Shown: piece after piece, positions 34,184 through 42,684 of the stretch
How the letters are laid out: each line of letters begins with the position of its first letter
Position numbering within the stretch: the first letter of the stretch is position 1
Assembly (NCBI RefSeq): GCF_000878195.1
Contig: NZ_JXST01000028.1
Coordinates: forward strand, 25,839 to 89,838
Source of the DNA: Mycolicibacterium llatzerense
GTDB taxonomy: Bacteria; Actinomycetota; Actinomycetes; Mycobacteriales; Mycobacteriaceae
Direction: 5' to 3'
DNA length: 64,000 nt
Notes under the pieces: generated by a model
The model's input: only the letters and a program-made list of their open reading frames with translations
The model's database searches: none
Told to the model about the DNA's origin: nothing
Program-made: the position numbers and the translations under genes

Positions 34184-34947
34184 CGCTCACCGAGCGATCT
34201 GCCCGGGTGGTCGCTGCAGCCAAGCTGCAGCGCCACGTCGGGCGCAAACGCGCCGGGCGCTTCCTTGCCGAGGGACCCAACCTCGTCGAGGCAGCGCTGC
34301 GGCGCGGTCTTGTTTCTGAGGTCTTTGCGACCGAAGCCGCGCTGGACCGGTTCGGCGCGCTGCTCGACGGTGCCCCGGTTTCGGTGGTCACCGAGAAGGC
34401 CGCAAAGGCGTTGTCGGAGACCGTCACTCCCGTCGGGCTCGTTGCGGTCTGCGCGCTGCCCGAGTCGTCCCTGGAGTCCGTGCTGGCCACGGAGCCGCGG
34501 CTGTTGGCGGTCGCTGTGGGCATGTCGGAGCCGGGCAACGCCGGCACCCTGATCCGCATCGCAGACGCCATGGGCGCCGATGCGGTGGTGTTCGCCGGGC
34601 ACAGCGTGGACCCCTACAACGGCAAGTGCCTGCGGTCCTCGGCGGGCAGCATCTTCTCGCTACCGGTGGTGGTGGATCCCGATGCGGCCGCAGTGGTTTC
34701 GGCGATCCGGGGCAGTGGCATCGAGGTGCTCGCGACGGCGCTGGATGCTTCTGTCGACATCCGCGCCGCCGATCTGTCGGCGCGCACCGCGTGGCTGTTC
34801 GGGCCCGAGGCGCACGGCCTGCCCGCTTACCTGGTGGCCCTGGCGTCGCAGCGGGTGCACATTCCGATGCGGGGGAGCGCCGAGAGCCTCAATGTCGCAG
34901 CCGCGGCGTCGATCTGCCTGTACGAGAGCTCCCGCGCCCACTCCTGA
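34162..34947 (+). CDS. tsnR: SpoU-family rRNA/tRNA 2'-O-methyltransferase TsnR
   Basis: About 261 residues. The SpoU N-terminal substrate domain reads LTERSARVVAAAKLQRHVGR, then GRFLAEGPNLVEAALRRG. The SAM-binding knot has VGMSEPGNAGTLIRIADAMG, LFGPEAHGLP and IPMRGSAESLNVAAAASI, the three SpoU motifs. The conserved N-terminal segment begins upstream of the first GTG (34207). Between it and the previous stop the only start-like codons are CTG at 34162 and 34168, spaced 4 and 10 bases from GGAGAGG. I therefore place the start at CTG; the GTG would delete part of the domain and has no ribosome site. It follows rplT as in M. tuberculosis Rv1643-Rv1644. Confidence 0.85.
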   Translation: MSLTTDSALTERSARVVAAAKLQRHVGRKRAGRFLAEGPNLVEAALRRGLVSEVFATEAALDRFGALLDGAPVSVVTEKAAKALSETVTPVGLVAVCALPESSLESVLATEPRLLAVAVGMSEPGNAGTLIRIADAMGADAVVFAGHSVDPYNGKCLRSSAGSIFSLPVVVDPDAAAVVSAIRGSGIEVLATALDASVDIRAADLSARTAWLFGPEAHGLPAYLVALASQRVHIPMRGSAESLNVAAAASICLYESSRAHS

Positions 34948-34954
34948 TTCGGCC

Positions 34955-36196
34955 CTAGGCCAACAGCCCCTTGGCGACGTGGGTGATCTGCACTTCGTTG
35001 CTGCCGGCGTAGATCATCAGCGACTTGGCGTCGCGCGCAAGCTGCTCGACGCGGTACTCGGTCATGTAGCCGTTGCCGCCGAACAGCTGGATGGCGTCCA
35101 TGGCCACGTCGGTGGCGGCCTGCGAGCAGTACCACTTCATCGCCGACGCCTCGGCCAGCGGAATCTGGCGGCCGGCCTGACCGGACTCGATCACGCGGAA
35201 CAGCATGTTGCGCACGTTCATCCGGGCGACCTCCATGCTGGCCAGCTTGAGCTGGATCAGCTGGAACTGCCCGATCTCCTTGCCCCACAGCGTGCGGGTC
35301 TTGGCGTAGTCGATGCACAGCCGCAGACATTCCTCGATGATGCCCAGCGACATGGACACCACGCCGACGCGTTCGGCCGAGAAGCTCGACCGGGCGCTGT
35401 CGCGGCCGTCGCCGGCCTTGTTGTCCTCGGTCTCACCGAGCAGCCGGTCGCGGCCGAGCCGGACGTTGTTGAAGAACAGCTCACCGGTGCGCGATGAGTG
35501 AATGCCCATCTTGCGGAATGGCTTTGACTGGACGAAGCCCTCCATGCCGCGGTCGAGCACGAAGGTCAGCACCTTGCGGTCGCGCTTGTCGGCGCCGTCG
35601 CCCTCATCCAGCTTGGCGTACACGACGACGACGTCGGCGTCGGGACCGTTGGTGATGAACGTCTTCTGGCCGTTGAGGATGTAGTCTTCGCCGTCGCGCA
35701 CGACGTAGGACTTCATGCCGCCGAATGCGTCTGAGCCCGAGTCTGGTTCGGTGATGGCCCAAGCACCGACCTTCTCGTAGGTCACCAGGCCGGGCAGCCA
35801 GCGCTCCTGCTGGGCCAGGGTGCCGCGGCTCTGGATGGTGGGCACCGTCAGGCCCAGGCTGACGCCCACGCCGGTGACCAGACCCGAACTGACGCGGCAC
35901 AATTCACTGATCAGCACCATGCCCATGCCGGCTTGATCGGGTCCGCCGCCGAACATCCCGCCCGACGCCCGCTGCTTGCCTTCCGACGCCTCGCCCGAAC
36001 GCAGACGGGACAGCCGCCGCTCCAGCGACTCTCGCGCCATCACGTCGATTCCGAAGGTAGCGAACAGCTTTCGGATGATCGGGTACGGCTCCATGTCGCC
36101 GCCCTCGAGGTCGTCGAGGTGCGGGCGGATTTCTTTGTCCACGAACTCGCGAACGGCGTCGCGCACGGCAATATCGACGTCGGACCAATCAAGCAT
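34955..36196 (-). CDS. Acyl-CoA dehydrogenase (FadE type)
   Basis: The 413-residue protein is a full-length FAD-dependent acyl-CoA dehydrogenase. Landmarks are AWAITEPDSGSDAFGG (FAD/substrate loop), DYILNGQKTFITNG, and near the C-terminus DAIQLFGGNGYMTEYRVEQL followed by YAGSNEVQI, the latter close to the position of the catalytic base region. It catalyses alpha,beta-dehydrogenation of an acyl-CoA. It begins 4 bp after the stop of the MpaB-like gene, so both form one operon. In M. tuberculosis, as I recall, no such gene lies here, so it may be an insertion in this lineage. Chain specificity unknown. Confidence 0.92.
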   Translation of the reverse strand: MLDWSDVDIAVRDAVREFVDKEIRPHLDDLEGGDMEPYPIIRKLFATFGIDVMARESLERRLSRLRSGEASEGKQRASGGMFGGGPDQAGMGMVLISELCRVSSGLVTGVGVSLGLTVPTIQSRGTLAQQERWLPGLVTYEKVGAWAITEPDSGSDAFGGMKSYVVRDGEDYILNGQKTFITNGPDADVVVVYAKLDEGDGADKRDRKVLTFVLDRGMEGFVQSKPFRKMGIHSSRTGELFFNNVRLGRDRLLGETEDNKAGDGRDSARSSFSAERVGVVSMSLGIIEECLRLCIDYAKTRTLWGKEIGQFQLIQLKLASMEVARMNVRNMLFRVIESGQAGRQIPLAEASAMKWYCSQAATDVAMDAIQLFGGNGYMTEYRVEQLARDAKSLMIYAGSNEVQITHVAKGLLA

Positions 36197-36200
36197 GTAT

Positions 36201-37238
36201 TCAGGCAGCCTTTCCGGGGACAGAGCGGTTGCGCGCGGGACGCAGACCGGCCAACGAGAACGTGGTGTGCACCAGTGACCCGGCGCGTTCCATCAATGAC
36301 TTGTGACGTGGCACATAATGCATCGGCAGTCCCCAGCGATCTTTGGGCGGGGCCATGAACGCCGGCGCCTCGACCAGTGGCGCATCCGGCGGCAGCTGCC
36401 CGGCAGCTCGGCGGTACGCGGCCAATGCCCTTGGGTGCAAACGGATTTCCTCGGGAATGGCGAGGAACGCCAGCTCGACGGCCTTACCGAGGAGGCGCAG
36501 CACCACCTCGTCGCCGGGCGTCCAGCGCATGCCCGCCCGCTCGCGGACGGCGGCGTCGAAAACCCCGGCCGCGACCCAGCGCTGCCCGGCCAGCCAGGGC
36601 TTGAACATCTGATCCCACACCGGGGTGGGCATCAGCACGAACCACGGCTTGGGAATCCGGATGGTGAAGATGTCGAGCGTCGCCCGGTTGATCTCCAGCT
36701 CCTCGGAACACTTGTGCTCCCAATAGGTTTGGAAGTCCTCCCAGGTCTCCGGAACCGGCCGCATGCTCATGCCGTACATCTGGTACCACTGCACGTGTTC
36801 GTCGAACAGCTGGCGCTTCTCGGCTTCGGTCAGCCCGCCGCAGAAGTACTCGGCGGTCTTGATGATCAGCATGAAGAACGTCGCGTGCGCCCAGTAGAAC
36901 GTCTCAGGGTTCAGCGCGTGATAGCGACGGCCGTCGTGGTCGACGCCCTTGATGGTCTCGTGATACCCCCGGATCTGGGCTCCGGTGTCTGCGGCGCGGT
37001 CGCCGTCGTAGACCACGCCCATGATCGGGTACACCGAGCGCGCCACCCGCTGCAGCGGCTCCCGCAGCAGGATCGAATGGTCCTCGACGCCGGCGCCCAG
37101 TTCGGGATACATGTTCTGGATCGCGCCGATCCACACGCCGAGCAGGCCGGTGCGTAGGTCGCCGAAGTACTTCCAGGTCAGGGAATCGGGGCCCAGTGGC
37201 GCGATGGGCGGGGTGGCGGGAGTCTTGCGTGCGGTCAT
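36201..37238 (-). CDS. MpaB-type oxygenase (DUF2236), Rv1645c-like
   Basis: The 345-residue protein fits the DUF2236/MpaB/rubber-oxygenase family: REPLQRVARSVYPIMGVVYD, YHALNPETFYWAHATFFMLI (with the family His in WAHAT), YWEHKCSEELEIN and a helical C-terminus. Members bind haem b or other cofactors and act on terpenoid or lipid substrates; the activity here is unknown. It sits where M. tuberculosis has Rv1645c, after tsnR. It is the first gene of an operon with the acyl-CoA dehydrogenase and has palindromic sites 40-75 bases upstream. Confidence 0.85.
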   Translation of the reverse strand: MTARKTPATPPIAPLGPDSLTWKYFGDLRTGLLGVWIGAIQNMYPELGAGVEDHSILLREPLQRVARSVYPIMGVVYDGDRAADTGAQIRGYHETIKGVDHDGRRYHALNPETFYWAHATFFMLIIKTAEYFCGGLTEAEKRQLFDEHVQWYQMYGMSMRPVPETWEDFQTYWEHKCSEELEINRATLDIFTIRIPKPWFVLMPTPVWDQMFKPWLAGQRWVAAGVFDAAVRERAGMRWTPGDEVVLRLLGKAVELAFLAIPEEIRLHPRALAAYRRAAGQLPPDAPLVEAPAFMAPPKDRWGLPMHYVPRHKSLMERAGSLVHTTFSLAGLRPARNRSVPGKAA

Positions 37239-37279
37239 CGTGTGCCTCGCTCAACGTTGATACCGAGGGTTCTGCGCGC

Positions 37280-37314
37280 CACGATAATCGTGACAACGCA
37301 TGTTGTCCACGATT
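37280..37314. promoter_or_regulatory. Palindromic operator cluster upstream of the MpaB-like gene
   Basis: CACGATAATCGTG (37280-37292) is a perfect palindrome around one base. It overlaps a longer inverted repeat (37286-37314) in which AATCGTGACAAC pairs with GTTGTCCACGATT with a single-base bulge. The half-site CACGAT occurs three times. It lies 42-76 bases before the MpaB-like start and 128 bases before the divergent cyclase. Confidence 0.5.
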
Positions 37315-37441
37315 TGATACTGGTGTCGCCGGCACTGTTACGGACCGTCTACCGGCGCGCCACAACACGGTGACCAGGTATTTTTCGGCCGGACCGCGGC
37401 GATCGTTGCCGCTGCCGCGCGACGCCACCTAGGGTGGCGTC

Positions 37442-38344
37442 GTGGAAGTCGAATCGTTCGAAGAACGATCCGACGGTGTGGGCGAGATCGGCCCGGTGTC
37501 ACACGCCGGGCCAGGATCAAGTGGACCGTTGGGCTGGTTGCAGAACACCAATCACAGTCCGGCTGTAATCGAATTCATCAGGCGGGCGCGCCGTTCCCTG
37601 CCGGGGGACCCGGAGTTCGGTGATCCGCTGTCGGTCGCCGGCGTCGGCGGTCCGAGTGCCGCGGCCCGGGCCGCCGATCGGCTGCTGCCGCGCGGTGGCG
37701 CGTCGCACGAAGTGAGTCTGGCCGGTTTGCAGGTGTGGCAGGCGCTCACCGAAAGGGTCTCCGGACGGCCGGCGAACCCCGAAGTCACCATCGTGTTCAC
37801 CGATCTCGTCGGCTTCTCGAAATGGTCGCTGAGCGTCGGCGACGACACCACTCTCCGGCTGCTGCGCCGCGTGGCCCAGGTGTTCGAACCGCCGCTGCTG
37901 GAATCCGGCGGGCACATCGTCAAGCGCATGGGCGACGGGTCCATGGCAGTGTTCAGCAACCCCGTCACCGCTTTGCGGTCGGTCGTTCGCGCGCTCGACG
38001 CGCTCAAAGAGGTCGAGATCGACGGGTACCACCCCAAGATGCGTGCCGGCATCCACACCGGGCACCCGCATCGCATCGGGTCGGACTTGCTCGGCGTCGA
38101 CGTCAACATCGCGGCGCGCGTCATGGAGCGGGCCACCAAGGGCGGGCTGATCATCTCGCAGGCCACCCTGGACCGGGTCGACGAGCAGTACCTGGACGCT
38201 CTCGGCGTGACGCCCAAGAAGGTGCGCAAGCAACTGTTCGCCGCCAAGGCCTCGGGTGTGCCCGAGGACTTGTCCATGTACTGGATCAGGCCGCGCAAGG
38301 ACGCCGCAACCGAACCCGATGACGGGGAGCTCGCTGAAGCCTAG
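37442..38344 (+). CDS. Class III adenylate/guanylate cyclase, Rv1647-like
   Basis: The 300-residue protein has about 110 N-terminal residues of uncertain fold, then a class III cyclase homology domain. Metal-binding Asp residues are in VTIVFTDLVGFSKWS and KRMGDGSMAVF. The Lys before the second motif and LLGVDVNIAARVMERA supply base- and transition-state-contact positions. All key residues appear present, so it should be active, most likely making cAMP. Soluble; no receptor domain seen. The start is a GTG. It overlaps the next gene by 26 bp and precedes pheS, as with Rv1647-Rv1649. Confidence 0.92.
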   Translation: MEVESFEERSDGVGEIGPVSHAGPGSSGPLGWLQNTNHSPAVIEFIRRARRSLPGDPEFGDPLSVAGVGGPSAAARAADRLLPRGGASHEVSLAGLQVWQALTERVSGRPANPEVTIVFTDLVGFSKWSLSVGDDTTLRLLRRVAQVFEPPLLESGGHIVKRMGDGSMAVFSNPVTALRSVVRALDALKEVEIDGYHPKMRAGIHTGHPHRIGSDLLGVDVNIAARVMERATKGGLIISQATLDRVDEQYLDALGVTPKKVRKQLFAAKASGVPEDLSMYWIRPRKDAATEPDDGELAEA

Positions 38345-39140
38345 GGTCGGCCCGGCGTGGCGCCACCTGCCTCGCGTCCCGGTCACCGTCGTCTACGCCG
38401 CGCTGCTGGTCGCCGTCACGGTCACGTTGGCGGCGCTCGGTCCGGCGGTGCACGACCGGGTGATCGGGTACGCCAGTACCAATCTGCACAATCTCGGTGA
38501 GGGCCGCATAGGCACGCTGATCGCCAGCGCCCTGATCGCTGACGACGGTCGGTTCTTCCTGTGGCTGCCCGGCCTGATCTGCCTGCTCGCGATCGCAGAA
38601 CTGCTCTGGCGCAGCCGCCGCCTGCTGGTGGTGTTCCTCGTCGGGCACATCGGCACGACGCTGGTCGTCGCGGCCGGGCTGGTGGTGGCCATCGAGCTGG
38701 GCCGGCTGCCGTGGTCGATCGGCCGGGTTGCCGACGTCGGGGTGAGCTACGGGGTGTTGACGGTGGTCGGAGCGCTGACCGCGGTGGTACCCGCCCGGCT
38801 GAAACCGGCCTGGTCGTGCTGGTGGCTGGCCGGTTCGGTCGCCGTTGTGGTCGTCAGTGACGACTTCATCGAAGTGGGGCATGTGGTCGCGTTGGTGCTG
38901 GGCCTGGTGATCTCGAGTCGACTTCAAACGCCGGTGCATTGGACTCGCGGAAAGGCCGCAGTGTTCGGGGTGGGTGTGTGTTTCGGCTACGCCGTCCTGG
39001 TCCACACACCGGAGCTGGCGATGGTCGGGGTCCCTGCGAGTGCGGTGGGCGCCGCGCTCGTCGCTATGATCTCCGGGTGGCTGAGCAGGGTGAAGAACGC
39101 AGTGGAGGGCCCTCTGGCGCCCTATCGGAAGAAGCACTGA
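38319..39140 (+). CDS. Rhomboid-like integral membrane protein, Rv1648-like
   Basis: The 273-residue protein has six to seven hydrophobic helices. VVFLVGHIGTTLVVAAGLVV, VADVGVSYGVLTVVGALTAV and EVGHVVALVLGLVI resemble the rhomboid fold. The usual GxSG nucleophile is not evident (VGVSYG is the nearest), so protease activity is uncertain. The ATG lies inside the end of the cyclase gene, and its 3' 64 bp overlap pheS in another frame. Function unknown; it is conserved between the cyclase and pheS. Confidence 0.75.
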   Translation: MTGSSLKPRVGPAWRHLPRVPVTVVYAALLVAVTVTLAALGPAVHDRVIGYASTNLHNLGEGRIGTLIASALIADDGRFFLWLPGLICLLAIAELLWRSRRLLVVFLVGHIGTTLVVAAGLVVAIELGRLPWSIGRVADVGVSYGVLTVVGALTAVVPARLKPAWSCWWLAGSVAVVVVSDDFIEVGHVVALVLGLVISSRLQTPVHWTRGKAAVFGVGVCFGYAVLVHTPELAMVGVPASAVGAALVAMISGWLSRVKNAVEGPLAPYRKKH

Positions 39141-40144
39141 CCGCGGCGGTCGACGCCGCCCGTCTCGCCTTCGACCAGGCCGCTGACCTCGACGCCCTGG
39201 CCCGCGCCAAGACCGAGCACCTCGGTGACAAGGCGCCCATCGCGCTGGCCCGTCAGGCGCTGGGCACGCTGGCCAAAGAAGACCGGGCCGACGCCGGCAA
39301 GCGCGTCAACGTCGCCCGCACCGCCGCACAGCAGGCGTATGACGACCGCATCGTGGTGCTGCGCGCCGAGCGCGACGCCGCCGCTCTGGTGGCCGAGCGC
39401 ATCGACGTGACGTTGCCGACCACGCGCCAGCCCATCGGTGCCCGCCACCCGATCACGATCCTCGCCGAGAACGTCGCCGACACCTTCGTGGCAATGGGCT
39501 GGGAGCTGGCCGAAGGGCCGGAGGTCGAGACCGAACAGTTCAACTTCGATGCGCTGAACTTCCCGCCGGACCACCCGGCCCGCAGCGAGCAGGACACCTT
39601 CCACATCGCGCCCGACGGTTCGCGACAGGTGCTGCGCACCCACACGTCGCCGGTGCAGATCCGCGCCCTGCTGGAGCGGGAACTGCCCGTCTACATCGTC
39701 TCGATCGGTCGTACCTTCCGCACCGACGAACTCGACGCCACCCACACCCCGGTGTTCCACCAGGTAGAGGGTCTGGCCGTCGACAAGGGCCTGACCATGG
39801 CCAACCTGCGCGGCACCCTGGATGCGCTGGCGCGCGCCCAGTTCGGCCCCGAAGGACGCACGCGGTTCCGCCCGCACTTCTTCCCGTTCACCGAGCCGTC
39901 GGCCGAGGTCGACGTCTGGTTCCCGGACAAGAAGGGTGGTCCCGGCTGGGTGGAATGGGGCGGCTGCGGCATGGTCAACCCGAATGTGTTGCGGGCCTGC
40001 GGTATTGACCCCGACGAGTACTCAGGATTTGCCTTCGGCATGGGATTGGAGCGAACCCTGCAGTTCCAGAACGGAATTCCCGACATGCGCGACATGGTGG
40101 AGGGCGACGTGCGCTTCTCCCTGCCGTTCGGGGTGGGTGCCTGA
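39077..40144 (+). CDS. pheS: Phenylalanyl-tRNA synthetase alpha subunit
   Basis: The 355-residue protein charges tRNA-Phe together with PheT as an alpha2beta2 enzyme. An N-terminal coiled-coil arm is followed by the class II catalytic core: FNFDALNFPPDHPARSEQDT, RTHTSPVQIRALL, RTFRTDELDATHTPVFHQVE (motif 2) and GFAFGMGLERTLQF (motif 3). It starts at GTG, within the end of the rhomboid-like gene; no other start lies before the conserved region. It ends in TGATG overlap with pheT. Confidence 0.97.
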   Translation: MAEQGEERSGGPSGALSEEALTAAVDAARLAFDQAADLDALARAKTEHLGDKAPIALARQALGTLAKEDRADAGKRVNVARTAAQQAYDDRIVVLRAERDAAALVAERIDVTLPTTRQPIGARHPITILAENVADTFVAMGWELAEGPEVETEQFNFDALNFPPDHPARSEQDTFHIAPDGSRQVLRTHTSPVQIRALLERELPVYIVSIGRTFRTDELDATHTPVFHQVEGLAVDKGLTMANLRGTLDALARAQFGPEGRTRFRPHFFPFTEPSAEVDVWFPDKKGGPGWVEWGGCGMVNPNVLRACGIDPDEYSGFAFGMGLERTLQFQNGIPDMRDMVEGDVRFSLPFGVGA

Positions 40145-42630
40145 TGCGCATTCCCTACAGCTGGCTGCGGGAAGTCGTCCAGGCCGGAGCTCCGGGCTGG
40201 GACGTGTCACCCGAAGAGCTGGAAGCAGCCTTCATCCGGATTGGCCACGAGGTCGAGGACATCATCGCCGCGGGGCCGGTCACCGGTCCGCTGACCGTCG
40301 GCCGTGTCGTCGAGATCGAGGAACTGACCGAGTTCAAGAAGCCCATCCGGGCCTGCAAGGTCGACGTGGGTGAGGCGCAGCCGCGCGACATCGTCTGCGG
40401 GGCACGGAACTTCGCCGTCGGCGACCTGGTTGTCGCGGCACTGCCGGGTTGTGTGCTGCCCGGCGAGTTCAAGATCGCGACCCGCAAGACCTATGGCCGG
40501 GTGTCCGACGGCATGATCTGCTCGGCGGCCGAATTGAACTTCGGCTCCGACCATTCAGGCATCATCGTGCTGCCGCCGGGCACCGCCGAACCCGGCGCCT
40601 CGGGCGCCGAGGTGCTTGGGCTGGACGACGTGGTGTTCGACCTCGCCATCACCCCTGACCGCGGCTACTGCCTGTCCATCCGCGGCATGGCACGCGAGAT
40701 CGCCTGCGCCTTCGACCTGGAATTCGTCGACCCTGCCGATGTGCCGGCCCTGCCCGCCGAGGGCGAGGCCTGGCCGCTGACGGTGCAACCGGGCACCGGT
40801 GTGCAGCGTTTCGGGCTGCGTCCGGTCGTCGGCATCGACCCGGCCGCGGTGTCGCCGTGGTGGCTGCAGCGTCGCCTGCTGCTGTCCGGTATCCGCGCCA
40901 TCTCGCCGGCCGTCGACGTCACCAACTACGTGATGCTCGAACTCGGCCACCCGATGCACGCCCACGATCGCAAGCTGATCACCGGTGGGTTCGACGTACG
41001 CTTCGCCAACCCGGGGGAGACCGTCGTCACCCTCGATGACATTGAGCGCAAACTGGATCCGGGCGACGTACTGATCGTCGACGACGTCGCCACCGCGGCC
41101 ATCGGCGGCGTCATGGGCGCCGGTACCACCGAGGTCCGCGACACCACCACCGACGTGCTGCTGGAAGCGGCAGTGTGGGATCCGGCCGCGGTGTCGCGCA
41201 CTCAGCGCCGCCTGCACCTGGTCAGTGAGGCCAGCCGCCGCTACGAGCGCAGCGTCGACCCGGCGATCTCCCGGGCCGCGCTGGACCGCTGTGCCGCGCT
41301 GCTCGCCGAAATCGCCGGGGGCGCAGTCGAACCCACGCTGACGGACTGGAGTGACGGCGATGCCGCACACGATTGGTCGCAGCCGCCGGTTGCCATTCCG
41401 TTGGATCTGCCGGATCGGCTCGCGGGCGTCAGCTACCCCGAGGGCACCACAGTGCGGCGGCTGACTCAGATCGGTGCCGTGGTGACCGTCGACGGCGACA
41501 GTGCCACCGTGGTCCCGCCGAGCTGGCGGCCGGACATGAAACAGCCCGCGGACCTGGTGGAGGAAGTGCTGCGGCTCGAGGGCCTCGACGCCATCCCGTC
41601 GGTGCTGCCACAGGCGCCGGCCGGCCGCGGCCTGACCGCAGCCCAGCAGCGGCGCCGTGCGATCGGTAAGTCGTTGGCGCTCAATGGTTTCGTCGAGGTG
41701 CTGCCGACGCCGTTCCTGCCTGCCGGGGTGCTCGACGCCTGGGACCTGCCGGCTGACGACCCGCGGCGCGCCACCATCTCGGTGCTCAACCCGCTCGAAG
41801 CCGACCGGCCCGCACTGGCGACCACGCTGTTGCCGGGCCTGCTCGAGGCGTTGGTGCGCAATGTGTCTCGCGGCGCGGCCGACGTCGCGCTGTTCGGTAT
41901 CGAGCAGGTCGTGCAGGCGACACCGCAGACCAAGGCCCTCGCGCCGATCCCGGTGGATCGTCGTCCGACCGATGCTGAGCTGGCCGAGATCGACGCGGCC
42001 CTGCCGTATCAGCCGCTGCACGTCGCCGCGGTGCTCACCGGCCTGCGCGAACCGGCCGGGCCGTGGGGCGCGGGTCGTGCGGTCGAGGCCACGGACGCCT
42101 TGGAGACCGTGCAGATCGTCGCCCGGGCCTGCGGCGTCGAGGTGACGCTGCGCGCGGCCCAGGAGCTGCCGTGGCATCCGGGGCGCTGCGCCGAGGTGCT
42201 GGTCGGTGACACCGTTGTCGGCTACGCCGGACAGTTGCACCCGGCGGTCATCGAACGCACGGGCCTGCCGAAGGGCACCTGCGCCGTCGAGTTGAACCTG
42301 GATGCCGTCCCGGTCATCGAGCGCGCCATCGTGCCGTCGGTGTCGCCGTACCCGGCGGTGTTCCAGGACGTCAGCCTGATCGTCGCCGACGACGTCGCGG
42401 CCCAGGCAGTGGTCGACGTCGTGCGCGAGGGCGCCGGCGAACTCCTGGAGGACGCGCGGTTGTTCGACGTCTACACCGGCCCGCAGATCGGGGAGGGGCG
42501 CAAGTCGCTGACCCTGGCCCTGCGTTTCCGGGCGCCCGACCGGACGCTGACCGAGGACGAGGCGAGTGCGGCCCGCGACGCGGCAGTGGCCCTGGCCACC
42601 GAGCGGCTCGGTGCCGAGCACCGCCGGTAA
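40144..42630 (+). CDS. pheT: Phenylalanyl-tRNA synthetase beta subunit
   Basis: The 828-residue protein is a full-length PheT. It has an N-terminal tRNA-binding OB domain (VGRVVEIEELTEFKKPIRAC), the B3/B4 editing domain (residues about 200-400, with VDVTNYVMLELGHPMHAHD), the B5 DNA-binding-like domain, a degenerate class II core, and a C-terminal ferredoxin-like anticodon domain (SPYPAVFQDVSLIVADDVAA). It overlaps pheS by one base and is followed 55 bases later by the arginine cluster. Confidence 0.98.
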   Translation: MRIPYSWLREVVQAGAPGWDVSPEELEAAFIRIGHEVEDIIAAGPVTGPLTVGRVVEIEELTEFKKPIRACKVDVGEAQPRDIVCGARNFAVGDLVVAALPGCVLPGEFKIATRKTYGRVSDGMICSAAELNFGSDHSGIIVLPPGTAEPGASGAEVLGLDDVVFDLAITPDRGYCLSIRGMAREIACAFDLEFVDPADVPALPAEGEAWPLTVQPGTGVQRFGLRPVVGIDPAAVSPWWLQRRLLLSGIRAISPAVDVTNYVMLELGHPMHAHDRKLITGGFDVRFANPGETVVTLDDIERKLDPGDVLIVDDVATAAIGGVMGAGTTEVRDTTTDVLLEAAVWDPAAVSRTQRRLHLVSEASRRYERSVDPAISRAALDRCAALLAEIAGGAVEPTLTDWSDGDAAHDWSQPPVAIPLDLPDRLAGVSYPEGTTVRRLTQIGAVVTVDGDSATVVPPSWRPDMKQPADLVEEVLRLEGLDAIPSVLPQAPAGRGLTAAQQRRRAIGKSLALNGFVEVLPTPFLPAGVLDAWDLPADDPRRATISVLNPLEADRPALATTLLPGLLEALVRNVSRGAADVALFGIEQVVQATPQTKALAPIPVDRRPTDAELAEIDAALPYQPLHVAAVLTGLREPAGPWGAGRAVEATDALETVQIVARACGVEVTLRAAQELPWHPGRCAEVLVGDTVVGYAGQLHPAVIERTGLPKGTCAVELNLDAVPVIERAIVPSVSPYPAVFQDVSLIVADDVAAQAVVDVVREGAGELLEDARLFDVYTGPQIGEGRKSLTLALRFRAPDRTLTEDEASAARDAAVALATERLGAEHRR

Positions 42631-42659
42631 CACGCCCTACTAATTGGTTTGCAAGTTGA

Positions 42660-42673
42660 TGCATAACCATGCA
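42660..42673. promoter_or_regulatory. ARG box (ArgR operator) of the arginine operon
   Basis: TGCATAACCATGCA is a 5-4-5 inverted repeat of the ARG-box form, 11 bases before the argC ATG. ArgR, encoded in the same operon, should bind here with arginine as co-repressor. Confidence 0.75.
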
Positions 42674-42684
42674 GAATTGCTTGC

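Noticed and set aside
40555..42633. 692-codon open frame antisense to pheT
   Set aside because: Same GC-bias artefact; no domain-like pattern in the translation.
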